A stretch of DNA of 38,074 bases from Bacteroidota bacterium (GTDB lineage Bacteria; Bacteroidota; Bacteroidia; JABDFU01): assembly GCA_013286805.1 (NCBI GenBank), contig JABDEY010000014.1, positions 1 to 38,074 on the forward strand, read 5' to 3'. Position numbers and translations under genes: made by a program. The notes below the pieces were generated by a model, which saw only the letters and a program-made list of their open reading frames with translations, made no database searches and was not told where the DNA came from. Numbering within the stretch: the first letter of the stretch is position 1; every line of letters starts with the position of its first letter. This document shows positions 29,578-38,074 of this stretch, in pieces.

Positions 29578-30336
29578 TTACACCGCCATCTTATTCAATG
29601 CCCTCACCGCCAGGCTTAATGCAACCAAAGAAAATACAAAAATCACACCAAAACCAAAGAGCACAATATGGCTTCCAAAATCTCCTGCAAACAGACTGCG
29701 GGAAGCTTCCACTGCATAATAAAAAGGATTAAAGTGAGCCGCAATTTTAATCCAGCGCGGCGCAAAAGAAATAGGCAACATAATACCCGAAAGCAGCATC
29801 ACCGGAAGGTAAAAAGTATTGGTAATGGAAGCCAAAATCCCTTCGTCCTTAACCGATAAAGAAATGGCATAAGAAAGCGAAGACATAGTAATTCCAATCA
29901 TTAGTATCAGTACAAGGGTCAGCGCTATTCCAATCAACGATACATGCAATCCCAAAAACAGAGCAATTACCAGTAAGATACAGGCTTGAAAAAACAAAGT
30001 CAAAAGCTGGTTACAGATCAGGCTCAGAATGACACCCACTCTGCTGGTAGGCGTTACAAGCCATCTCGCAATAATGCCGGTACGTATCTCATCAATAAAA
30101 CTGAAGCCTGCAAAAAGACCGCCCATAGCCATAATCACCAGCATCCCCGGAACAAAAACCCGGACAATTTCCCCGGTCGGCAAAAGGGCTGTTGCTCCCA
30201 TACTTTTAAGCAATGGCATATATAATATCAGATATAAAACAGGCTGCATCAGCCCCATCAGGAGCCAAACAGGAGCCCTCAGGGCTTTTCTCAGGTGTCT
30301 CCTGAAAAGGAGGTAGATGTCTTTAAAAAAAATCAT
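29578..30336 (-). CDS. ABC transporter permease (ABC-2 type)
   Basis: MQPVLYLILYMPLLKSM...FVPGMLVIMAMGGLFAGFSFIDEIRTGIIARWLVTPTSRVGVILS...LPVMLLSGIMLPISFAP. Confidence 0.92.
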   Translation of the reverse strand: MIFFKDIYLLFRRHLRKALRAPVWLLMGLMQPVLYLILYMPLLKSMGATALLPTGEIVRVFVPGMLVIMAMGGLFAGFSFIDEIRTGIIARWLVTPTSRVGVILSLICNQLLTLFFQACILLVIALFLGLHVSLIGIALTLVLILMIGITMSSLSYAISLSVKDEGILASITNTFYLPVMLLSGIMLPISFAPRWIKIAAHFNPFYYAVEASRSLFAGDFGSHIVLFGFGVIFVFSLVALSLAVRALNKMAV

Positions 30337-30339
30337 TTT

Positions 30340-30447
30340 AATTCAAAACATACTTTCAATTCAAAAAATCATTTTAATTCAAAACATACTTTCAATTCAA
30401 AACATACTTTCAATTCAAAAATTCATTTTAATTCAAAACATACTTTT
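30340..30447. repeat. 18-bp tandem repeat, 6 units, abutting the permease start codon
   Basis: aattcaaaacatactttc / aattcaaaaaatcatttt / aattcaaaacatactttc / aattcaaaacatactttc / aattcaaaaattcatttt / aattcaaaacatactttt. Confidence 0.95.
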
Positions 30448-30491
30448 GAGTTCAGTCATTCCATTGTTCGATTCAAAATCCTTTAATTAAT

Positions 30492-31469
30492 CTAATTTTT
30501 ATCCTCCCTCAACGAACGGCCCGTCTTTTGTAAAAACACATCATCCAGAGAGGGTCGTGAAAGCCCTATGGTGGAAACAGGAATTTTTTCCTTATCCAGA
30601 ACTCTTAATACCTCAGCAATCATCCCTCCCCCGTCCTGCACGAACAAATACAACTTATTTTCCTGAGCAAATATTTTTTTTATGTTCTGCATTGATTCAA
30701 AGAGCAATTTCGCCTGCTCCAACTCCTTGTCCATTGCAAAATCCACAATGATACTCTCGGAACCAATTTCACGCTTCAATTCCTGAGGAGTCCCCTGCAC
30801 GACAATTGTCCCATGATCAATAATAGCAACCCTGTCACAGAGATGATCTGCCTCTTCGAGGTAATGAGTCGTCAGAAAAACAGTCATCCCCTCCTTTTTC
30901 AATCTGAGTATTTCTTCCCAGAAATAAGCCCGGCTTTGGGGATCAAGCCCGGTAGTAGGTTCATCAAGAAAAACAAGGGAAGGGCGATGAACAATTCCAA
31001 GTGCCAGTTCCAGTCTTCTTTTTTGTCCTCCGGAATACGTATTGGCTTCCCTTAAAGCAAATTCCTTCATCTGGAAACGGCCGATTAATTCATTGGCCTT
31101 GCTGACTGCATCCGTTGCTGAAATTCCATACAACCTTGCCTGCAGCACCAGGTTTTCGAATGCACTGCTAAACCCATCCGCACCACCCGCCTGAGAAACA
31201 TAACCAATCTGCTCCCTCACCTTTTCCGGCTGCGTCAGCAGATCAAATCCGGCAACAACAGCCTTCCCGTCAGTAGGAGCAAGAAGTGTAGTGAGCATAT
31301 TAAGTGTAGTACTTTTGCCGGCCCCGTTGGGTCCAAGGAAACCAAAAATTTCTCCCTGCTTTACCTCCAGGTCAACTCCTTTCACAGCCTCCACCAATTT
31401 AATTTTCTTCCCTCTCCCGGAAGAAAAAGTTTTGCAAAATTTGGTAGTCTTTAGTATTGCCTCGTTCAT
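30492..31469 (-). CDS. ABC transporter ATP-binding protein (DrrA/CcmA-like)
   Basis: Walker A GPNGAGKSTT; signature YSGGQKRRLELALG; Walker B PSLVFLDEPTTGLDP; C-terminal domain with SRPSLDDVFLQKTGRSL. Confidence 0.96.
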   Translation of the reverse strand: MNEAILKTTKFCKTFSSGRGKKIKLVEAVKGVDLEVKQGEIFGFLGPNGAGKSTTLNMLTTLLAPTDGKAVVAGFDLLTQPEKVREQIGYVSQAGGADGFSSAFENLVLQARLYGISATDAVSKANELIGRFQMKEFALREANTYSGGQKRRLELALGIVHRPSLVFLDEPTTGLDPQSRAYFWEEILRLKKEGMTVFLTTHYLEEADHLCDRVAIIDHGTIVVQGTPQELKREIGSESIIVDFAMDKELEQAKLLFESMQNIKKIFAQENKLYLFVQDGGGMIAEVLRVLDKEKIPVSTIGLSRPSLDDVFLQKTGRSLREDKN

Positions 31470-31545
31470 TACCCAAAGTAAATAAAAAAAACAAAGCGCA
31501 AAGGATTAATCCAATGCGCTCTGCTTAAAAAAAATCCAATCTATA

Positions 31546-32997
31546 TTATTCCTTACAGATTTTCTGATAGAATCTACCGGTTCCGGTTGTCACTTCAATC
31601 AGGTATATCCCACTTGCAAAACTGCTGATATCAATCGTTTCAGTGAGCGTTCTCACATTGCCGGAATAAATCTGTGTACTCAGCAGCCTACCGCTTAAAT
31701 CGTAAACTGCAAGCTTTTCAAGTGCATCGGAAATGTTCGTCAAGTTCACATTCATCTGGTTCCGGGCAGGATTAGGGTATATGCTGATTGCCCCCGCATC
31801 TCCCTCATTTTTTACACCAAGAGATTTCTTCTGGGATGCAAAGGTCATGTTATCAATTTTCAGGACCGATCCTGCATACTTTGTATATTGTGTATTTGAA
31901 GTATCATTGTTATGCCAGGAGGAAGAAATATTAATCATTACCGTATCGGGGGTATTGCCGGTATTAAAAGCCAAACTCATATTCTTATAGCTTGTATTTG
32001 TTGTAAAAATAGAAATACCCGTGCCATAAATATTCTGTCCGTTTTTCTTAAAACTCAGGGAAATATTGGCAGTATCGCCGGCGGTTGGCGAATATTTATA
32101 GCCGAATTCAAGCGTATCTATTGCAAGGGAATATGGAAAGCCGCCCAGTTCAGTACACATACCGGAACAATTCGGATAGAAGCCAGTGCCCGCCTGACCC
32201 TGCCCATTGCCATTGCCATTGCTATTGTTTAGTGTTTGCAGTTCAAGGGCATAACTTCCGCTCTGAGCATCTGTAGTCCGGATCGCATTTGGATAGTTGA
32301 TAATCCATCCGGGAGGAAAAAGCACGGAATTGCTTGTCCAGTTTTCAAAATCTCCATTCATTTCTGCCGGTTGAATACTGACTCCTGTAAACGTAACACT
32401 GTCAATCACCAATGTGCTTCCCGGATTTCCACCTTTTTTCCCTCCTCCATTATTATGAAGAATTCCAATGGACGAAACTGCTCCAAAGACAACCGTATCC
32501 GGAGTCACAGTTAGCGAATGAGAAGGAAAATAAGAGCGAAGCGTATAGGAAGTAACAGTTTGCGGAAGTGTAATAAGAAAGGAATCTATCGAGGAGCCCG
32601 CTTTCTTAAAAATGACAAGTACAGCAGCCGTGTCAGTACCGGAAGGAGTATACTTATAATAAAACCGCATCCCGGTAGGTTTTTGAGCGTAGGGTATTCC
32701 GCCAAAAATTCCATTACCATTACCGCCTACATTCGCGTTAATAAAATAGGCACCTTCCACTCCATTTACAGAACTGATGGTTTTCAACATGACCCCATAT
32801 AATCCATGGAATCCTGTGGTTTGCGTCACATTGGCCGCAATCCCCTGAGGGGCCTCCTTATCGTTGGATGAATTATAATATTGGGGGTCATTCCAGGTAG
32901 TTGTATTCCAGAATTCAAATCCACCATCCGGAATAGACTGGGCAGCAAGCGCAGCGGCAAAGCAACCGGTAACGCTTAAGAGTAGTAATTTTTTCAT
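31546..32997 (-). CDS. T9SS type A sorting domain protein with two tandem related N-terminal domains
   Basis: Signal peptide; PDGGFEFWNTTTW... and MNGDFENWTSNSVLFPPGW... repeats; C-terminal ISIYPNPARNQMNVNLT...GIYLIEVTTGTGRFYQKICKE. Confidence 0.88.
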   Translation of the reverse strand: MKKLLLLSVTGCFAAALAAQSIPDGGFEFWNTTTWNDPQYYNSSNDKEAPQGIAANVTQTTGFHGLYGVMLKTISSVNGVEGAYFINANVGGNGNGIFGGIPYAQKPTGMRFYYKYTPSGTDTAAVLVIFKKAGSSIDSFLITLPQTVTSYTLRSYFPSHSLTVTPDTVVFGAVSSIGILHNNGGGKKGGNPGSTLVIDSVTFTGVSIQPAEMNGDFENWTSNSVLFPPGWIINYPNAIRTTDAQSGSYALELQTLNNSNGNGNGQGQAGTGFYPNCSGMCTELGGFPYSLAIDTLEFGYKYSPTAGDTANISLSFKKNGQNIYGTGISIFTTNTSYKNMSLAFNTGNTPDTVMINISSSWHNNDTSNTQYTKYAGSVLKIDNMTFASQKKSLGVKNEGDAGAISIYPNPARNQMNVNLTNISDALEKLAVYDLSGRLLSTQIYSGNVRTLTETIDISSFASGIYLIEVTTGTGRFYQKICKE

Positions 32998-33158
32998 GCG
33001 TTTTAATTTTATTATTTAGTATATTTATCTCATTACGTTTTATTTCGGACATGATTTGTTCTGAATTAAAACCGGAAGTGCCGACAAACTTACCTGTTCA
33101 ATTCTCTGCTGCCGATGATATACATCATTAGCAATGGTGATTAAGACCAGTCTAATTT

Positions 33159-34535
33159 ATGAAAAAAAAATCTTTATTTGCGTATTATAGGGTTTGCATA
33201 TCCGTTTTTGCCCTCCTGAACTGTAATTCAGTGGCAGCTCAGACCGATTCCTTATTTACCGGGTATAACAGCACCTTCTACCCTTCTGTTCTTCTGGCAG
33301 CAAAAGGTGTGGCCAGACCCTTTCTCCTCATGCAAAAGTATACCACCCTATCCGGTGCAAGTATTTCGGATTCAACTATCAGTTATAAAGGCGCTCGTTA
33401 CATGGTGCACGATTACTACCTGAATCCAACGACTGCTTATTATGTCAAAAGCAGCCAATACAGTGCGTATGACATTAGCGGTTTCAGCACTATCTGGCCC
33501 ACACAATTTCCGAATATACTGTTCAAAGCAACAGATACTTCCTATAATTGCCAATCCGATTGTGTAGGATACCTTACCCGGCTATTGTCTGCCACTGGCA
33601 CAGCTACAACGAATGGGAATGCGTACCTCAATATCATTAATACGGTCAAAACGGCCAATGTCTCGCATTTCGCCGCAATAGGTTATGTGTCCACCGCCTA
33701 TTCCTTTGCGGTAGCATTTCCAACCTTTCCTGCATTAGTCAGCAATGGATGGCAATACATCTCCGGCAATGCAGAAACAAGTCTGGTGAATACGTATAAT
33801 CATACTATTCAAAGCTCATTGGGCACCTATACTGGTGTTCGTAAAGGAGGATTCGCCCAGGCCCTTCCCGGAGACGTATTGGCTTTTGGTTATTCTGCCT
33901 CCTCTTCCTCCAATGGACACATAATGGTTTTGGAAACAGCCCCGCAATTATTGAATGCTGACAGTATGCAGTATTATTTTCCTTCTCAGTCGCTCGCACA
34001 AGCTAAATCCTTATTAAACACACATCATATGTACAGTGTTCCGGTTTTCGATTGTTCCGGTCAGCAGGCACATTTCAGAGACAGCCGTACACTAACAAGC
34101 GGAATAGGTCATGGAAAATTATTGATGCTGACTTCGCTTTCGGACGATGCCCCGACCGGATTTATTTTTGATTCTTTGCAAGTGACATACAGTACCCCTC
34201 ACATGGATACCCTTGGCACTTCTGTTTATGCAATTTCTGTAGGACGTTTTGTTATAGCTACCACAACTGCTGTTCAGCCGCTTGAGGATCGGACTACTGT
34301 TTTTCAGGTTTATCCAAATCCAGCCAAAGGAATTATTAATATAGCTTTAAATAAACCTCAGCCGGAAAATTCAATTTTAAGAATCACAGATATGTTGGGA
34401 AAGACCGCTAAACAATTCAGAATTGACGATCAGGATTTTACAATAAATGTAAGTGACTTGAAGGAGGGAGTTTATACAATCAGTATCGCGGGTAAGAAAG
34501 GGCTGTCAAACAAGAGACTTGTAATTGTCAGGTAG
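33159..34535 (+). CDS. T9SS type A sorting domain protein, possible NlpC/P60-like (papain-fold) catalytic domain
   Basis: Signal peptide; DCVGYLTRLL, PGDVLAFGYSASSSSNGHIMVLE, VPVFDCSGQQAHFRDSR; C-terminal FQVYPNPAKGIINIAL...GVYTISIAGKKGLSNKRLVIVR. Confidence 0.8.
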   Translation: MKKKSLFAYYRVCISVFALLNCNSVAAQTDSLFTGYNSTFYPSVLLAAKGVARPFLLMQKYTTLSGASISDSTISYKGARYMVHDYYLNPTTAYYVKSSQYSAYDISGFSTIWPTQFPNILFKATDTSYNCQSDCVGYLTRLLSATGTATTNGNAYLNIINTVKTANVSHFAAIGYVSTAYSFAVAFPTFPALVSNGWQYISGNAETSLVNTYNHTIQSSLGTYTGVRKGGFAQALPGDVLAFGYSASSSSNGHIMVLETAPQLLNADSMQYYFPSQSLAQAKSLLNTHHMYSVPVFDCSGQQAHFRDSRTLTSGIGHGKLLMLTSLSDDAPTGFIFDSLQVTYSTPHMDTLGTSVYAISVGRFVIATTTAVQPLEDRTTVFQVYPNPAKGIINIALNKPQPENSILRITDMLGKTAKQFRIDDQDFTINVSDLKEGVYTISIAGKKGLSNKRLVIVR

Positions 34536-34566
34536 TCTCGTTATTACTTTAAAAGTAAAACCATGC

Positions 34567-34665
34567 TATTTTGGGTGATATCATAATGGTTATTATAGTG
34601 CGCATTAAAGGCCTCTAATGGTTACTATAGCAACCATTATAAATTACCAAAAAATCGACTTGGCC
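34567..34665. repeat. Dispersed ~100-bp palindromic intergenic element, copy 4
   Basis: tattttgggtgatatcataatggttattatagtgcgcattaaaggcctctaatggttactatagcaaccattataaattaccaaaaaatcgacttggcc. Confidence 0.92.
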
Positions 34666-34700
34666 CATTCTGATTCAGCCACCTGATTTTGAGACCTAAA

Positions 34701-35390
34701 TCACAAAACAGACTCCCCGTTTAAATCCGTCGTCAGCACTTCACTCATATAATTAAAAAAGGGCCGCATTTTTTTAAACACCTCATTCACCTTCTTATAA
34801 AAATCAGGACTCAGCACGTCCTTATCCGTAAAATCACATCGGAGAATATACTGCTTATAGCGCAACAGGTCAAGCGCCGGATGATCTTTAGAATAACCCC
34901 GTGGTGCAGAGCTCACCTGATCCCCGACCAGCTGACCAAAAGTCTGCACAAACGCTTTATGGGCCAGTAATTTTCTCCAGTCCTTATAATTGGAATCAAT
35001 ATCCTGTCTGATCCTTTTCAGATCATCCGGCACAGGACCCCAGAATCCACCCGCAATAAAAGAGTTTCCGGGTGCAATATGAAAATAGTATCCACCCCTC
35101 AGTTGTTTGCCCGCTCTTTTAAAGGAGCCACTCCAATGCGTATTGTAGGGAGTTTTGTTATTGGAAAACCGTACATCCCTATAGATCCTGAATAAACTTT
35201 TTTTACCGGAAGGAGTCTCCATCTTATCATGCTTGTTCATTTCAGCCAACAGTGCATCGGCAAAACCAATGACGGAGGCCTGAGCCTCAACATACTTGTC
35301 CTTGTGCTTATTAAACCAATCCCTGTTATTATTCTTTGAAAGCGTTTTCAAAAAATCAATTGATTCTTTTCTAATAGCAGTACATGACAT
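34701..35390 (-). CDS. DUF2461 domain-containing protein
   Basis: FLKTLSKNNNRDWFNKHKDKY; FRIYRDVRFSNNKTPYNTHWSGSFKRAG; GGYYFHIAPGNSFIAGGFW. Confidence 0.93.
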   Translation of the reverse strand: MSCTAIRKESIDFLKTLSKNNNRDWFNKHKDKYVEAQASVIGFADALLAEMNKHDKMETPSGKKSLFRIYRDVRFSNNKTPYNTHWSGSFKRAGKQLRGGYYFHIAPGNSFIAGGFWGPVPDDLKRIRQDIDSNYKDWRKLLAHKAFVQTFGQLVGDQVSSAPRGYSKDHPALDLLRYKQYILRCDFTDKDVLSPDFYKKVNEVFKKMRPFFNYMSEVLTTDLNGESVL

Positions 35391-35400
35391 ATCTGTAACT

Positions 35401-36777
35401 TTAACAATAAGGCAGTTTAATCAACACATTCGTTCCCTTTCCCAACAAGGAATTCAGCTCAATATAACCCTTGTGCAAATCGACAATTTTTTCTACAAGT
35501 GAGAGGCCGATCCCATGTCCTGCAATTCCATGCGTATTGGAGGCACGGTAGAAAGGTTCAAAAACGTGTTTTAAATCCTGGGGAGAAATGCCCATACCCT
35601 TATCCAGAAATTCCAGAGAAATATTTCTATCCTTTTCATTCGAAGCAATTTTAACGGAAACACTTTTGTCGGAAGAATATTTGCAGGCATTGTCCATCAG
35701 ATTGATAATAGCTGTTTTAAGCAATTGCTCACTTCCGGTAACAGTTAGTTTGCGCTCATCCTCCTCCAGGGAGGAATACTCCACATGAATGGAATACTCC
35801 TTTTGTCTTTTCATCAGTTCATCCCTGCTTTCGAGTATCAATTCATCTACTCTGGCATCCTTCAGTTGAATAGCAGAAGTTTCAAAACTGGTCTGGGCCA
35901 GATCAAACAGCCCGTTTGAAAGTTTACTCATATTGCTAATATCTTCCCGGATGGATTGCAAAACAGTCCTGTATTCAGGTCTGTCGGACTCATTCATAAG
36001 AGCAACATCAATCTGCCCCCCAATAGCGGTCAGGGGTGTTCTTAATTCATGCGAGGCATTTGACACAAAACTGCGCTGCATCTCAAATGCAGCTTCCAGC
36101 TTATGAATCATTTTGTTGAATTCGATCGCCAGTTGTGCAATTTCATCCGTTCCATTTCCTTCATGTATGCGTTTGCTGAGTGTTTTTGAATTGATTTCAC
36201 CTACCTGCTTTACAACATTAGCGATTGGTCTCAATGCCTGACCGGAAAATAAATACCCCGCAAATACACTGACAGATGTGGCGAAAAGCAAACCAATGAT
36301 TAAGATCAGTTTCAGGTTGTTCAGACTCTTTAACCCAATTTCATCAATAGCAGAAGCTATCACGACTACCTGTTCGTCTTTGCCCTTGAATAAAATCCCA
36401 ACCGCCTCCTTTTCTCCATCCCGAAAACGCACTTCACCCTTCAGCCTGATTTCATTCAGTAAACCCAAAGAAGGCGTCTGTGTGGGCTCCTCATCGTTTC
36501 CTGTATAAACTTTCTGATTTGTTTGATTGTAAATGGCAACATTTCCACGTACAGAAACAGATGAAGTATTTTTGTCAATGGCCTTAAGCAATTCACCTGT
36601 TATTCCCTTCATATCAACGAAGCGCTTTGCCGTATTGCCAGACTTGGTTTTAAGCCGGAGATAAGCTGATTCTTCTCTTGTCTTAGCGGAAAAATAATAA
36701 ATGCTGAAGGAGAATATAACCAAAATGGTTATGACAATAAGTGTGAAGCTACTGGTTAGTCTGACACGGATAGTCAT
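35401..36777 (-). CDS. HAMP domain sensor histidine kinase
   Basis: Two TM segments; HAMP; H-box SNASHELRTPLTAIGGQ; N-box NLMDNACKYS; G boxes DKGMGISPQDLKHVFEPFYRA and GHGIGLSLVEKI. Overlaps the regulator gene by 4 nt. Confidence 0.96.
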   Translation of the reverse strand: MTIRVRLTSSFTLIVITILVIFSFSIYYFSAKTREESAYLRLKTKSGNTAKRFVDMKGITGELLKAIDKNTSSVSVRGNVAIYNQTNQKVYTGNDEEPTQTPSLGLLNEIRLKGEVRFRDGEKEAVGILFKGKDEQVVVIASAIDEIGLKSLNNLKLILIIGLLFATSVSVFAGYLFSGQALRPIANVVKQVGEINSKTLSKRIHEGNGTDEIAQLAIEFNKMIHKLEAAFEMQRSFVSNASHELRTPLTAIGGQIDVALMNESDRPEYRTVLQSIREDISNMSKLSNGLFDLAQTSFETSAIQLKDARVDELILESRDELMKRQKEYSIHVEYSSLEEDERKLTVTGSEQLLKTAIINLMDNACKYSSDKSVSVKIASNEKDRNISLEFLDKGMGISPQDLKHVFEPFYRASNTHGIAGHGIGLSLVEKIVDLHKGYIELNSLLGKGTNVLIKLPYC

Positions 36778-37463
36778 TCTTCTTCTTTTATGATATACCC
36801 CAGACCAAACTGGGTATGAATAAGTTTCGCAGCGAACGCTCTGTCAATTTTCTTCCGGAGAAAGTTAATGTAAACATCTATTACATTCGTTTCCAAATCA
36901 AGTTTGGTTTCCCATATTTTTTCCGCTATTTCAGCTTTGGAAATAACTCTCCCCCTATTCAACAGCAGATATTCAAACAATGTAAATTCTTTCGCTGTAA
37001 GTGCTATTTTTTTACCCGCACGTTTTACTGTTTTACTATTCCTGTCCAGTTCAAGATCAGCAATCAGCAGCAAGGAGGTTTGCGTATTTTCAGTTTTAAA
37101 ACGTTTTATCAAAGACCTGATTCTGATAAGCAATTCCTGAAACTCAAAAGGTTTAGTCAGATAATCATTCGTACCTAATTCAAATCCCTTTACCTTGTCA
37201 TCTATTGTTCCCAGGGCAGATAACATGAGGATTGGTGTTTTCAAATTCTGGCTTCTCAGGTGTTTGCATATTTCAAAGCCATTCACATTTGGCAGCTTAA
37301 TATCCAATATGACGGCGTCGTATTGATGTGCCAAAGCCATTTTTTGCCCCGAAAAACCATCCTTGCATACATCAGCCTCAAACTCGTACGCCTCCAATCC
37401 CTTTTTGACAAAAGTTGCTACTTTGGGCTCATCTTCGATAATCAACACTTTATAATTTTCCAT
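36774..37463 (-). CDS. OmpR/PhoB family response regulator
   Basis: Likely ATG at 37463 (MENYKVLIIEDEPKVATFVKKGL); VILDIKLPNVNGFEICKHLR; winged helix LTAKEFTLFEYLLLNRGRVISKAEIAEKIW. Confidence 0.95.
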   Translation of the reverse strand: MENYKVLIIEDEPKVATFVKKGLEAYEFEADVCKDGFSGQKMALAHQYDAVILDIKLPNVNGFEICKHLRSQNLKTPILMLSALGTIDDKVKGFELGTNDYLTKPFEFQELLIRIRSLIKRFKTENTQTSLLLIADLELDRNSKTVKRAGKKIALTAKEFTLFEYLLLNRGRVISKAEIAEKIWETKLDLETNVIDVYINFLRKKIDRAFAAKLIHTQFGLGYIIKEEE

Positions 37464-37676
37464 AATTACATGCAAAGACGAAACTAAATTTCTGCAAGCC
37501 TGAATCCAATTAAACTAATCAATACCAAAACAAATATAACCACAAAATAACAAAATCATATATACCTCATTAACAAATACATAAAATAATAATTTAATGT
37601 AATTTTAATTACTTTTTAATTTACCTTTAACCGATAGCTGATCGAGACTAAATTTAATTCGCAAAAAAATTCAGGG

Positions 37677-37904
37677 ATGTCCCTTCTTCATTCAACTTAT
37701 TTCTTCTGCCTCCTTGCATTCTTAATAGCACATATTCTGTTATCATTTTGGTTCGCAAAGTTGCAGTATGTTAAAGAAAACTACAATAAAAAATTCCTGA
37801 GATGTTTTGTTGAAAGGGTTAGATTTGAAACTACGTTTTTGTTTTCTGGTTTGCTGGCACTTGCTTTAACAGGCATTTGGTCGCTGCTGCAGCTCTTTCT
37901 ATAA
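37677..37904 (+). CDS. Small two-TM membrane protein of unknown function
   Basis: 75-aa ORF; FFCLLAFLIAHILLSFWF and TTFLFSGLLALALTGIWSLLQLFL. Confidence 0.55.
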   Translation: MSLLHSTYFFCLLAFLIAHILLSFWFAKLQYVKENYNKKFLRCFVERVRFETTFLFSGLLALALTGIWSLLQLFL

Positions 37905-37939
37905 ATCAGGTCGATCAATATAAATCAGGTCGATCAATA
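37902..37939. repeat. Perfect 19-bp tandem duplication spanning two convergent stop codons
   Basis: taaatcaggtcgatcaata twice (37902-37920, 37921-37939); the first copy contains the plus-strand TAA, the second the minus-strand TGA. Confidence 0.95.
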
Positions 37940-38074
37940 ACCCAGTACTTCCCCAATCAGCCGCCCAACCTTCCCTGCATTGGGAAGCATCCTTGCTTCA
38001 AGAATGGAATTCAGCGGAATTGCCGGAAGATTTTCGGAACCCATGCAGCGCACCGGAGCATCCAGAAATTCAAA
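37934..38074 (-). CDS. 2-oxoacid dehydrogenase E1 component, beta subunit, C-terminal end (truncated by window edge)
   Basis: Minus-strand translation FEFLDAPVRCMGSENLPAIPLNSILEARMLPNAGKVGRLIGEVLGY*, resembling the E1-beta C-terminus (FxxLDAPVxRxxSxxxPxP). Confidence 0.8.
   Translation of the reverse strand, partial: FEFLDAPVRCMGSENLPAIPLNSILEARMLPNAGKVGRLIGEVLGY

Noticed and set aside
30340-30447. Possible CRISPR array
   Set aside because: The 18-bp units are directly contiguous with no unique spacers, and no cas genes are nearby; it is a simple tandem repeat.
30295-30486. Plus-strand ORF of 63 aa (HFNSKHTFNSK repeats)
   Set aside because: It is generated by the 18-bp tandem repeat being a multiple of three; low complexity, antisense to the permease leader.
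32200-32226. gccatt hexamer repeat encoding GNGNG in the T9SS protein
   Set aside because: Very short, ordinary low-complexity linker; not worth a separate finding.

Overview
The window is about 38 kb of a Bacteroidota chromosome, probably from a gliding or T9SS-bearing lineage. This rests on gldC, seven proteins with T9SS type A C-terminal sorting domains, and a TTTG-N19-TANNTTTG promoter. From left to right it contains: an IS1595-like transposase beside a remnant of a second diverged copy; oxidoreductase and OsmC genes; rpsF-rpsR-rplI; gldC; a coiled-coil membrane protein; a minus-strand RND efflux operon (RND-MFP-TolC) whose last gene overlaps a 1198-aa outer-membrane protein ORF; a long T9SS secretome region that includes an M43-type metalloprotease with a destroyed zinc site; a YgiC-like ATP-grasp protein; an ABC-2 exporter; a two-component system; and the 3' end of a 2-oxoacid dehydrogenase E1 beta gene. 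Two structures are not explained by ordinary annotation. (1) A dispersed ~100-bp imperfect-palindrome element occurs four times, always in the same orientation and always just downstream of a minus-strand gene's stop codon, with compensatory changes between arms. (2) An 18-bp tandem repeat (6 units) abuts the ABC permease start codon; every unit contains an ATG followed within a few codons by TGA, and the real start looks like a variant of the unit. All family calls come from reading the translations; no database search was run.
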